The notes beneath the pieces were generated by a model. It had not been told where the DNA came from, made no database searches, and worked only from the letters and a program-made list of their open reading frames with translations. A stretch of DNA of 64,000 nucleotides, taken from Bugulina stolonifera. Lineage: Eukaryota; Bryozoa; Gymnolaemata; Cheilostomatida; Bugulidae. The first letter of the stretch is position 1; every line of letters begins with the position of its first letter. Location: positions 14,336,158-14,400,157 of the forward strand of contig OW285195.1 in assembly GCA_935421135.1 (NCBI GenBank), read 5' to 3'. The position numbers and the translations under genes are program-made. Below, piece by piece: positions 47,740 through 59,514 of the stretch.

Positions 47740-50700
47740 ATGCTTTCTCGACTTGCGTTTGGCAATGGTAAGTACTACAGTGGTGTTGTTGCCCCTTCAC
47801 GTCTAAAAATTCTTAACAAAACCCAAGGCGCGACCTTAAGTCCCGTAATTCAATTAAGCCAAAGGGAATGGAAACACAAACCCCGCAAAGCCCAGTGATC
47901 TTCATCTTGGAGTGCGACTGTCACTCTGACTCCACTGTCGAAGCAATTGCTATTTAATTTACATGCTTACGGAGACGATTTGGTCTCTATTTTCAAGATA
48001 TAAATACTCTTGGACATGTTTCCTATTTATTTATATGATTTAGCTAAGACCATCGACTTAGTTATTTTGGATTTTTCTAAAGCATTTGATACAGTAAACC
48101 ATAGAAAGCTGATTTTTAAAATGGAACAAATTGGTATTAACAGAACTATTGTCAGTTGGATTACACATTTTTTGAAGGATCGTAGACAATATGTCGCAGT
48201 AGAAGGTCAAAATTCTAGCTGTAGACCGGTAACATCAGGGGTTCCTCAGGGTTCTGTTTTGGGGCCACTGCTCTTTTGAATTTTTATCAATGATTTGCCC
48301 TCACAGTTGAAGTCTGAATGTAGATTATTTGCAGATGATGTGATAATTTATAACACTGCTGAAAACGCATCAATTTTACAAAACGATTTGGACAAACTAG
48401 AAAGATGGTCAGAAAATTGGCAAATGAATTTTAACGTATGAAAGTGCAGCTTTTTACAAATGGGACAGAGGGGTAAATGTGATAAACAAGACTATTCTTT
48501 ACACCATCAAATTTTGCAACAAGTTGAATTTCACTCCTATCTTGGAGTTTGTCTTCAGTCAAATTTGAAATGGGATCGCCACATCAATAAAATTGCCCAA
48601 ACTGCAACGCTAAGAATGACCCAATTACACAGAATTTTAAAATATTCAAATATGCCAACACGCCGAATAGCATATCTGACAATGGTAAGACCCTTGCTAG
48701 AGTTTGCAAGTCAGGTGTGGGACCCTCATCAAAATAATCAAATCAAACAAATAGAAAAGGTCCAAAATAGAGGGCTAAGGTTTATTTATAATATCAAGCA
48801 AAGGACAGATTAGCTTTAAACAGTTAAGAGAAAAAGTTAGCATAAAATCCCTGCAAGAGAGAAGAGAGGCAAGATTTTCACTATTTTTTAGGTGCCTGGC
48901 AGAAGGTATTGAGCCATCTTTTAATTATGATTTAAATAAAATGCACAACACAAGACAGGCCCTCAATACATACACACCGCACATTAAAACGAATGTTTTT
49001 TATTATTCTTTTTGGCCCAGAACCCTTAGAGAGCTATGCTCTGGATCTATAACTGAGGCTAGTTGAAATACATATAACACAAAACAAGCAAAAAAATAGC
49101 ACCTATAACATAAGCTTACAAAAAATAACTGAGTTCTCACGACTTTACACACACAAGTGTGGTCTGTGTGAGAAAACGAAAAAAAAAAATAAGACGTTAC
49201 GATAAGGGTTAGGCTGTGTGAAATTATTTATCTTTTGAATTATTATTCATATTATTCAATTCATTGATACATGATATTTTTAAAATAATTTTATTAATAT
49301 TCTCATCGCACCTACATGTAATTGCCCCTGTCACTCGCTCATCATCCACTCAATAGACCTGAGGTTTGTTGCCCTCTCATAAATAGTTCCTACAACCCTC
49401 CGTAATACTTTACCCACACACTGACACTTAATTTCAATTTGTGTAACTGTCACTTTGGATATAATCTGATTAAACCGATTGCTATGAAAGTGCAAAGGCC
49501 ATGCAAAGTTGTCCAATCTTCTGTTTCTCTATTTAGGGGGGGGGGCAACTCCAATATTTGTAGACAGTCATTTGACTGCTTGAGATAAGTCTATGTAATG
49601 TAATTAAAACCAATTGTAGCTTGGAGTTTGGGCATTTAACCATCAATATGATTCCATATTCTCTGATTTCAGATTTTACTAGTGAAATTATTAATTCGAG
49701 AGTTTTATAATGACTAGGGAATACAGATCTATTCTCTGCTTGCTAAACTAGCAAGTCCCAACTCTGGTGTGAAATATCTCATATGCAGAGTGAGATGATA
49801 AATGAGCGGACTTCTGATCGTAATGGTTTAATGGAATGTCAATGTATGAAATCAAAATTATTATGAGGTTTTTATCATCATCAGATAAGTGATCATTTAT
49901 AGTTTAAGTGGCAAATGTTCAAGATGGAGTTGTCTAATTCTGTTGGCATACCTAATAGCTATCTCCTAAACAGTGAGTAGGCCTTTGCCTATTAGGCCTA
50001 TAGTATGTGATGATCTTGACTTTCCTACCATTTCTAGGTGCCAACCTTGCACTTGCCTTCAGAAATGGTCAGAAGCTACAGCCTTTGGTAATTTCCAGTT
50101 TCCATACAAATACCAAAGACACAGAAAAGACACAGAAGCTAATAGGTAAATACATATTCCAAGTTAAGCCAAATACCTACCATGTCCTTGCTCATTATGG
50201 CTAGCGTTAAGTCCCATTGGAATATTTTAATAATTTGCAAAGGTTATTAGCGCCCATGTGTTATCAAATCACAGCATCAATACACACATGGGTTCTTTAA
50301 ACTCATCTTATAAGAAACCTAGAAGACTTTTTACTTGTAATATACATGTACATCATAAAACATGTGTACTGTAGAGCGATGGGATGCCTGCAACAAGAAA
50401 TACTATGGACCAGAGAGAGATTTGGTAAACTTTCCCCATCCCACTATGCCAGAGACTCACGAAGGTACAAGACTTGGCTTCTTTCCTCAGTCTTGGTTTG
50501 ATGCGCTCTACACTAAAACAGGAGTCTCAGGTGAGTTCCTCTACATTTCTAGTATAGTCTACTAGTACTGGCAATACTCTCTAGTATAGTCTACTAGTTA
50601 CTAGCATTGCTCCCTAGTATAGTCTACTAGTACTGGCAATACTCTCTTGTATAGTCTACTAGTACTGGCAATGCTCTCTTGTATAGTCTACTAGTACTGG

Positions 50701-52986
50701 CAATGCTCTCTAGTATAGTCTACTAGTTACTAGCAATGCTCCCTAGTATAGTCTACTAGTACTAGCAATGCTCTCTTGTATAGTCTACTAGTACTGGCAA
50801 TGCTCTCTTGTATAGTCTACTAGTACTGGCAATGCTCTCTAGTATAGTCTACTAGTTACTAGCAATGCTCCCTAGTATAGTCTACTAGTACTGGCAATAC
50901 TCTCCTAGTATAGTCTACTAGTTACTAGCAATACTCTCCTAGTATAGTCTACTAGTTACTAGCAATGCTCTCTAGTAATAGTCTACTAGTACTAGCAATG
51001 CTCTCTTGTATAGTCTACTAGTACTGGCAATACTCTCCTAGTATAGTCTACTAGTTACTAGCAATGCTCCCTAGTAATAGTCTACTAGTACTAGCAATGC
51101 TCTCTTGTATAGTCTACTAGTACTAGCAATGCTCTCTTGTATAGTCTACTAGTACTAGCAATACTCTCTTGTATAGTCTACTAGTTACTAGCAATACTCT
51201 CCTAGTATAGTCTACTAGTTACTAGCAATACTCTCCTAGTATAGTCTACTAGTTACTAGCAATACTCTCCTAGTATAGTCTACTAGTTACTAGCAATACT
51301 CTCCTTGTATAGTCTACTAGTACTAGCAATGCTCTTATCGTGGCTAACTGCTACGGCTATAATGTGTTGAGCACATTGATCTGTTGCCACTACTTCAGTA
51401 TAATCAACATTTTCCTTCTTGTGCCGAGTACTGGAGCCGCCATTATATATTCTAACTGTTTGTATGATCTCCTTGGCCTATGTGACTGATATAATGTGTT
51501 CATACAGGGCCATACTTCTTCCTGGGAGGTCTGACCACATACTGCATGTCTAAGGAGATCATGGTCTACGACCACGGCTTTTTTGAGCTCCTAGCTTTCT
51601 GGGGTGCATTCATGATTGTTGTCAAGAAGTGGGGACCCAACCTCAGCGCCTATATGAGCAAGAAAGCCGAGGTAAGTGCTGAATAGACATTGTAATAAGT
51701 ACCTCTCCACTGTAGTCATGTTGTTATGTGGTTTGGTGTTTTATGCTATGTATGCTATACACCACTTCGTACAATGCAAATTGCTGTCTGGTGTATGATA
51801 GCTACAGAATCTCATAAACCTGCATATATTTACACTATATGCTACTACTGGTGGGCGTATGATAGTACTGTAATATGCTATTCCTGGGCATATTATGATT
51901 GATGGTGTATTTTACAGCTAGCTGACGAGTTGAACTATCATGGCCCAATAGCACAGACCCGTAATGCCTTTACTCAAGCTGTCGGTAAGATTGACACTGA
52001 GATACAAGAGGAGGAGAGACACAAGTATATGTTTGATGTGGAGAAAGAGAACGTAGACATACAGCTGGAGGCTAGGTTAGTGTCTGTCTGCCTGTATGTC
52101 TGTCTGTCGGCCTACACTACACGTGTCATACAATACCGTATAGCATTATATAAATTGTGAATGACCCGTACACTACTGTATACAACAGGTACAGGGAAAG
52201 AGTTGCCCAAGTATACTCAGCAGTAAAGAGACGACTTGACTACCAGGTGGAGCTGGTTAGCACGAAAAAGAGGCTGGAACAGCAGCACATGGTCAACTGG
52301 ATTGTAGACAGTGTTGTCCAAGGAATCACTCCCAAACAGGTACTACTTCTAATGACTACATGTGTGAGCAGGTGATATGTAGGCGTGTGAGCAGGTGATA
52401 TGTAGGTGTGTGTGTGCACAGTTACATAGACACAGTGATACACAGATTCATGTGCTTAATCATCCATACCCCACTTGGTCCAGTCATTTTTCAAGAGCCT
52501 AGCTACTTTAACTGCTACTGAAGTCCCCCACCTTTTCTAGTAAGGGTCGAGGCTGAGCTACTCTCTGTATTTAAAGCTGCGACTTGAGAACCAAATCTAT
52601 GAAAAGTAGACCAGATGACTGTTCATCTATATACACTGTAGTGGCAAATACCCAACTAAATATCCTTATATTAGGAGTTGTTTGCACTTGTTAGATGTAG
52701 GTCAGGACTATGATAACTCCAACATTGCTGTAATAATGCCCTAGTACTGCAAGTATACTTGAGTAACCCCTTTGTTAATACCTGTGTTTGCTGTTTACAA
52801 GTAACAAAACCCATGTGGGTTTACTTGTATTTGTCTGTTAGCATAGCTAGTATAGTTATCACTCTGGTCTAAATTAATGTTCATCATTTTCTTACCTGCA
52901 TCTCTATATGATTGTAGGAAAAGGAGGCCATAACCAGCTGTATTGCTAATCTAAAGGCTCTATCCAGGACACAGACAGCTGTATAA
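47740..52986 (+). CDS. atp5pb: Mitochondrial ATP synthase F0 subunit b
   Basis: Seven exons (47740-47767, 50038-50145, 50375-50530, 51508-51671, 51918-52075, 52189-52339, 52918-52986) give 277 residues (human 256). Subunit b is the peripheral-stalk protein that holds the F1 head against the membrane rotor. The 28-nt first coding exon (MLSRLAFGN) and exon 2 form an Arg-bearing mitochondrial presequence up to SSFHTN. Family landmarks: LGFFPQSWFDALYTKTGVSG, the membrane hairpin GPYFFLGGLTTYCMSKEIMV then FFELLAFWGAFMIVVKKWGP, the long stalk helix HKYMFDVEKENVDIQLEARY, QQHMVNWIVDSVVQGI, and the end CIANLKALSRTQTAV. Exon 1 was placed by phase and by its match to the usual MLSR start. Intron 1 contains a dead LINE and intron 3 an 800-bp minisatellite. 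AATAAA lies near 53171. Confidence 0.94.
48036..49063 (+). pseudogene. Non-LTR retrotransposon reverse transcriptase, degenerate
   Basis: The translation shows LVILDFSKAFDTVNHRKL, VPQGSVLGPLLF, the catalytic LFADDVIIYN, the thumb motif SYLGVCLQSNLKWDRHI and a C-terminal LINE tail (RRIAYLTMVRPLLEFASQVW; FWPRTLRELCSGS). Frame is lost by TGA at 48277, a second TGA near 48439 and a TAG at 48811 with a frame change, so it is dead. The endonuclease and the 5' half are absent, a typical 5' truncation. It lies in the sense orientation within intron 1 of atp5pb. An A-run near 49178-49188 may mark its 3' end. Most likely a Jockey/CR1-like clade. Confidence 0.9.
50548..51340. repeat. About 33-bp minisatellite, over 20 copies, at the start of atp5pb intron 3
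   Basis: The unit contains CTAGTATAGTCTACTAGTAC followed by TGGCAATGCTCTC. Variants carry AGTTACTAGCAATGCTCCC. Unit length varies between about 32 and 37 bp. It starts about 15 bp after the exon 3 donor at 50531. Confidence 0.95.
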
Positions 52987-53697
52987 TAGACTGGGAAGCA
53001 CATATATAGACTGAGTTTTGTGTTGTAGGTAATAAATTATATGTATTTTACTACATGCAGCAATTGCCACACTGGAACATATTTATCCTGTACTGTTAGG
53101 ATTGAGGATAAGATGAGACTATAGTGTAGTGAAGAGGATGTGGTGTATTGTACAGTCCATGTATTACATCAATAAATGATAGAGTGTAACAAACAATTGT
53201 CTTCTCTCTCTTCTAATATATACGTGTACATGTATGTATGGAAAACTGATATAGCAGTGACAATGCAGCCAACCAGTTGATGGCTCATTGATGAATATGA
53301 ATGTATTGCAAATTCGTGTTCAGCCAGGTGCTATGGGAAGTACATGGCTATGTAATACAGCTTAAGGCGGGACAACTCCAAATGCCATATATATTCAGCA
53401 GAAGTGGACCCTTGAGAGGGCTATCAGCCTACATGTGCAGTTTAGCTAGTTATCTTCTCTTGCATAGCCATATGAGGTCAAAGACCACTCTCACTCCTAC
53501 AGGGCATATCATGAGCTATCCAACAGAACAATATTTGGGGTGTAAGAGCTGTGTATTTAGAAACCTTGTTAGACTAGTATAGTGAATGGACAATCAATTT
53601 TCAACCGACAGTACAGCGTTCACCATCACTGTGACTGCAGTGACTGCTGACGTTCAAATTAATATGATTGGCCAGTTGTATCAGTTCAACCTATTGG
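52987..53697. other. Convergent 3' flanks of atp5pb and the coiled-coil gene
   Basis: AATAAATG near 53171 is the likely poly(A) signal of atp5pb. No exon was seen; a plus-strand frame at 53301-53582 has no domain. Confidence 0.5.
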
Positions 53698-56600
53698 TCA
53701 GTTGTACTGCGACCAACTGGTGTTGTGTGGCATGTCAGTAGGTCTATCTGAAGGCCGGATATACTGTCTTATATATGCTACATTCTTTGCCACCTCGTTC
53801 AGTGGAATGACTGATTTCTCTCTTTTAACTGGTTGCACCACAACTGGCGTGATATCTGATAGGTCAATCACGGCTTTAGTCTCCTTCCTTTTAAGCGCTT
53901 TCTGTAAGAGCAAGTAGTGGTATTATCACATACAATCAATTACATCATGGTGTATGTGATGCGTATGTATACAATAGAAACTATACCATATGGGAATAAT
54001 ATACTACATGTACATAATATTACAACTGTATCATACTTTTTGAAACCTACATTATTTTGTATTATCTTACTGTATCTGGCGCTGTTTCAATAATAAAGTA
54101 TTGGGGGCAGACAACTGCAACTTATGACCATAATTATATTACTATTGCGATGATGTAGCGTGGCGTGTTAGCTATTCATAACTCTCAGTTGACCTTGAAG
54201 TTCCAGCAAATACCAAACACATTTTCCACTATATGATAATACTAGCCAGCTACTGTTCTTAGCGGTTGTAGCATTGTACTGCTAACTGTGATCAAACAGC
54301 TCAGTTGTTGAGGAGGAAGGGCACAACCACAGAGAAATATTTCCGTGATACCAGAATGATGAGGGGACTTCCTCTCTGCGGCATAGCTAGAGACTGAACC
54401 ACAGAAAGGAAAGGGGTGATAAGGTATTCATATCAGCCTACCTTTGTCATCTCTTTTGGTGCAGGTATATCTAATTTATTGAAAAATTGTCCAATCTTTT
54501 CTTCATTCATTTCAGCCTGAACAGCTTCTGACTTTAGTATCCTGTTTCTCTGCTGTTGAGCTCGGTTAGACGGAGGTAGGAATCTCTTTCTCTTGTATGC
54601 TCTAGCACCTGTGAGTATGTGTCATAGAGAAACATTTAATTGAAATCTGTATGACGTAAACTTGCTTATCCTTGTCAAAGTTTCTTCAACCATTTCCATT
54701 TTACACAAACACCATTCCGTATTGTGTGTGTTTTGTTAGCGCCAGCGGCCATTTGTTTTGCTACACAGCCACTAGCATATAAGCAAGCATGTTAACTAAT
54801 GATGGAAACATGCTTAAGTGCTAAAGCACAAATATTCCCAATTGGTATTTTATAAAGTGTATCATTGTACCATTCCCAGCTCATTCCCAGAAATTGTGTT
54901 CATGACGGTTTGGTTGATACCGCTCTGATAACTTCACCCGAGACTCTACCGCCAGGCATTTGCATATATTTCTACTATGAGATTAAATAGTTTGGCTGAT
55001 GTTTATGACTGTAGTTGTCCTACCTTGCAGGAAGCTACCATCTGATAACTGAGTATACATATAATTATCCTCAGAGTTGAGGACGGCCTTCCTGTGGGCA
55101 ACTCTTAACTTTGCTAGTCGCCTCCTCTCTGCCGCTATAGACTTTGGTACCTTGCTTTCCGCTCCACTGCTCAATGATGATGTCACTAAATAGTAAACAT
55201 AACTAATTTAATAAAAACGACAACTTGACGTGGTAATGTACATGTACAACTGTAAATACAATTGCATAATCATACATATTTAGTGTAACTACATGTAGGT
55301 ACTGAAATTCCAACTTCAATAGAGATTGCGAAGACGCTATTTGATCCAAGTGTCACTCCGACATTCATTGAGGATTCGCTGTCTGATAATTGTAACTTAC
55401 AACTACAAGCAACTAGACTTACTTGTTTCATCCTCAGCCTCACCAGGTTTCATCTGATAAGGTTTAAGTTTCGTTTCAAGATTCTGTTTCTTAAGAAACT
55501 CCTGTATGTGCTGTCGTTCCATGTCAGCGATTCTAGCTCTCAGTGATACGGCTTTCTGCGCCGACACAGCTGTTTCACTAGTACTCGGATCTGGGCTATA
55601 GCTGCCTCTACCAACACTACTTCCTGCCTTGCTGGATGCTATATACATGTAGAAGTAAACAATAAATGATATAACTATGTTATAAATATCAATGGTTGCA
55701 GAGAAAGGACAACTTCTAAACTGTACTCTCTTGGGTAGAAATAGCAGAATTAGCTTGGTGTCTAAGAAACTGGATTATTGTATGAAGCTGAGAACTCTAT
55801 GCTGTCAAAAAGACAAAATCAAGACACACTTTTATGCATGTAAATATGTTATGAGATTACACAAGACTGTTTCTGTGGTTATTCATATCAGGTGTGTGTA
55901 TCTCGGTGCTCAGTAATGTGTAAATCTGGCTAGCTTACCTGCATATGGATGCAGACTTCTGGGAAAGCTGATTGCATTAGATTGTAGTAGCTTACTCGAT
56001 TCCGCACCCTTTATAGCCGCATCTAATGTTTCATTTATTGGTGGTAATGTGGGCCTAAGGCTAGCAGTGAAGAAAGCCTTCTTAGTAGAAGTTCTGGAAG
56101 GAAAGTTTAGACTTAGTTTCGGAAGGGGAGTCTCCATTTCGCCACTAGGAATATCATTGGTTTCTAGGCTATTCATATTCTTCTCAGCGTTAACTTCACT
56201 TTCACTGTCGCTAAGATTTGCAGGCATATTGGATTTCTCCACATCCCTGTTATTGCTGGCTGTAGCCTGTGACTCTTCAATTGAATCGGTCGTGTTGATT
56301 GGGACGGGAAAGATAGCATTGACTTGAGCAACTACAGCTGTTACATTATCTATATCATCAGCTATGATTGGACGAGCTGTTCCATCACTGGATGCTGTCA
56401 CTTTATTTTCCAGTGGAGGTAGCTTTTGGCCTTGCACCACTGCTCTCTTTACCTGTTAAACAGAAGCAAGTGCAGGTGTACCAAATACAATTGTAGTTAC
56501 ATGTAGGCTCCTCGTAGAAAAAACTCAAATTCCACCCGAATGCTCAGAACACCCTTCTGTTCAGTAATGGTTGGCTCACAAATGGCACCAGCTAGGGTCA

Positions 56601-59514
56601 GGTAGGAAATTAAGAAGTGCAGATTAGATGGCCGAGTTAGCTTCAAGACTTTACAGTAAAAAGCCTGTTCCCTTGCCAAGCATAAAAAATATGCGGTGAC
56701 AAACGTAACAATTTTCTAGCATGCAAAACTCCCTCCCTACTAAAACTAATATAATGTAGTTTTAAGCAATGAAATCTCAAAACTAAATGGCTACTTCTAG
56801 AAATAAAGTCACACATGCACTTCCATGCAATCCCATATTTATTTAGTGATCAGCAGTAATGGTGCTGGAGACATAGGTTCAGTTTTATCACCAACTAGAT
56901 TTTTCCCCAGGCATGTAATTAAAATCTCGCTGCCAAACATTTGTATTCATGTAATGTGTATGTTTAGGCATATAATATTATGCAGTTAAAGGCTCACATT
57001 TATTGTCATAAGGTATCTTTATATCTTCCATTCTATCTTCAAGTGGCATTAAGTTTTCAATATCATTTATCCACACAAGTCAAGTGGATGAACAATCAGT
57101 TTGTCAACTGTATTATCTTACTATCAAACAATCAATCTCAATTGATATATCTATATATAGTAAGCACTGTATTTATTACTTCTTAACCCACTGAGAAAAT
57201 CTAATGATATGCATATAATATGTAAATATATTTATGAAAAGTGGTAATGGTTGTTATTTAGCCAAATTATTGAAATGGTTAATTGCAAAAGTGAATCAAA
57301 AGCTGGCAAGTTTAGTCCTGAGCTGCAATTACTCTCCGATCAAAAACTGAGAGTAACATGGCACTGCTGTGCTGGATTCTGGTATATGAGACATTACATT
57401 GTGCACAAGGTCATCTAGCAAAACCTTTACACTCTTACTCAGATAGAAAATTTTCGAAACTGCATCACAACCTGAGTCCCTAGTATTCCCAAAATAGGCA
57501 AGAGTGTTCGTTGGAGAGGGACAGCCCTAGACATACACAGCTGTAAACATGATAAAATGGCACTCAGGCTACTGGATATAATATTGACAATGATGACAAG
57601 AATTCTCCTACCTTGTGTTTAAGATGATGAGGGGTGTTGTTGGTAGATTTACTCGCATCTGTACTTTCTCGTAAATTCTGCTGGTAACGTTGGTATGTTT
57701 CCTTCAGTTTCTTTCTTTGCGTGCAGATTATCTGAAAATATACATACATGTACATGTAAGTATGCACACATAGCCTACACACCAGGTATACATACTCATA
57801 CACACCCACTGCATAGTGTTCACCACCTAACGTGTGTAGTAGTAGTGTGTACACCTACATTTAATCTACATGATGCACAGTACATTGTACAGTAAATAGA
57901 GCAATACAACATTCAACACTAGTAATGTGTATTGTGGATGCTTACAGAAATAAGTTTGATATCATTTTTTGATCGTTCACACGTCTACAGCAAAGTAAAT
58001 ATTATAATATATACTAATAAATTGTTTTTGTCGGCAAACATATACAGGTATGTTAAATTCTAGTGTACTGCTGTAGTTTTTACCATCTATTATTTAATGG
58101 TCATTGTTGTATTGAGAGCTAATTCTCTAAGGCAAGTTCATTTACCAGCAAGGTGAGCTCAGAATCGAGTTCAATTGCATCTTCCTTCACCTTAAGGCTA
58201 CTAACACGACCAGTAAATGAATTTTCCTTAAAGCGTGACTTACCTTGCACATGGTTTTATATGTCTTCTGCTGGGACCTGTTCAGGGATTCTATAGTTGT
58301 GTTAACGTCTTTCAGGGATTGTGACAGATGCCGATTCATCGTAGTAGTGACGGCCATATTGTACGATTTGATGTTCTTACTAAATTCCGACCTAGATGTA
58401 AACCTGACTGATGTAATAGATTTAATATTAGCCGGAGCTAAGCCTAGGGTGGCCATTGTAGCAGCTGCCACCGGACAATTGCTGACACGAATTGGTTTGT
58501 AATAAATATATTGTATAGAGTAGTAGTTACAAGTAGTAGATTGTAAATCTTAGGTTACACACTAGAGGCTGATTGACTTACACTGAAACCACACTGCCAA
58601 CATACCAACCTTATCACAACCTAGCCTTGGGTCACAATGGAAGATCAACTCTTATTAGGGGCACCTCATACAACTATACGTTAATTAAATGACATAATAA
58701 CAAATTTATCTACTATTGTACGTGAATGAATGGGAACAAATATTATTGTTGATCATTTAATACTTTGAATCAGACTAGGTAATGGAACTGACTAAAGTGG
58801 TAGAATGTTACCTTATTAAAGGGTGAAACTTAACTACTCAAACATCAATATTGTTTTAACAGAGGACTCATTACAAGGGTGAAAGTTTTATATTTTGTCA
58901 ATCGGTGCCGTGCAATTGTATATTATTATTTATATTCTAATTGTCCTTTTCTAAATTGTTAGGTTGATTAATAACGAATGAATAACTGAAATTAAGCATG
59001 TTCCTAATAAATACGTCACACTTCCACACTTATCAGCTGTTTATAGAGGACATAACTCTTTCTCATTACCTATGTGTATCTTTGATTGCTGGTTTTTAAA
59101 AAAAGCTAAAGTGTTGGAATCGAAACAAAACATATCTAGGTCTCCAATTTGTATCCCATTGCATTGTATTTTGAACTGTGTAGCGTTTGTACATCTATCA
59201 GTACTAATACTGAACACCACAGGGGTTGAAGTATACCACTGGTTACATTATGCAATAAAAGTCAAGTTAACTTGATGTTGACCTGACGCTAGATTAATGC
59301 TGACTTGATGTCAACTTGAAGTTGACTTGATGCTAACTTTACGTTGCTAGCTCAATGACATGGTAAAAAGAGCAATCGCTGAGTAATATAAACTGTAAGC
59401 TTACCTTGTATCATGCATTAGATTGTTGAACTTATGCATGTCCTCACCACTCATTGCGGGCAGGTGTAGAAGCCCCGTCTTATGTACGGTTTGTCTCTTT
59501 GCTGTTATAGACAT
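53698..59514 (-). CDS. Ten-exon charged, partly coiled-coil protein, unrecognised
   Basis: Exons 59514-59405, 58481-58244, 58190-58146, 57984-57946, 57731-57612, 56452-55939, 55638-55423, 55185-55024, 54608-54442 and 53901-53698 join with every phase matching, giving 604 residues. The start is MSITAKRQTVHKTG. Residues about 55-170 (RSEFSKNIKSYN ... SLKDVNTTIESLNRSQQKTY ... QRKKLKETYQRYQQNLRE) look helical and coiled-coil. Exon 6 (about 185-355) is acidic and Ser/Thr-rich, probably disordered. ARIADMERQHIQEFLKKQNL and IAAERRRLAKLRVAHRKAVL add two more helical stretches. The Lys/Arg-rich C-terminus ends HNTSWSQYN. There is no signal peptide or membrane helix, so it is cytosolic or nuclear. A cytoskeletal or ciliary role would suit the composition but is inference. 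I do not recognise the family. Two micro-exons (45 and 39 nt, both phase 0) are a distinctive mark. Confidence 0.75.
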
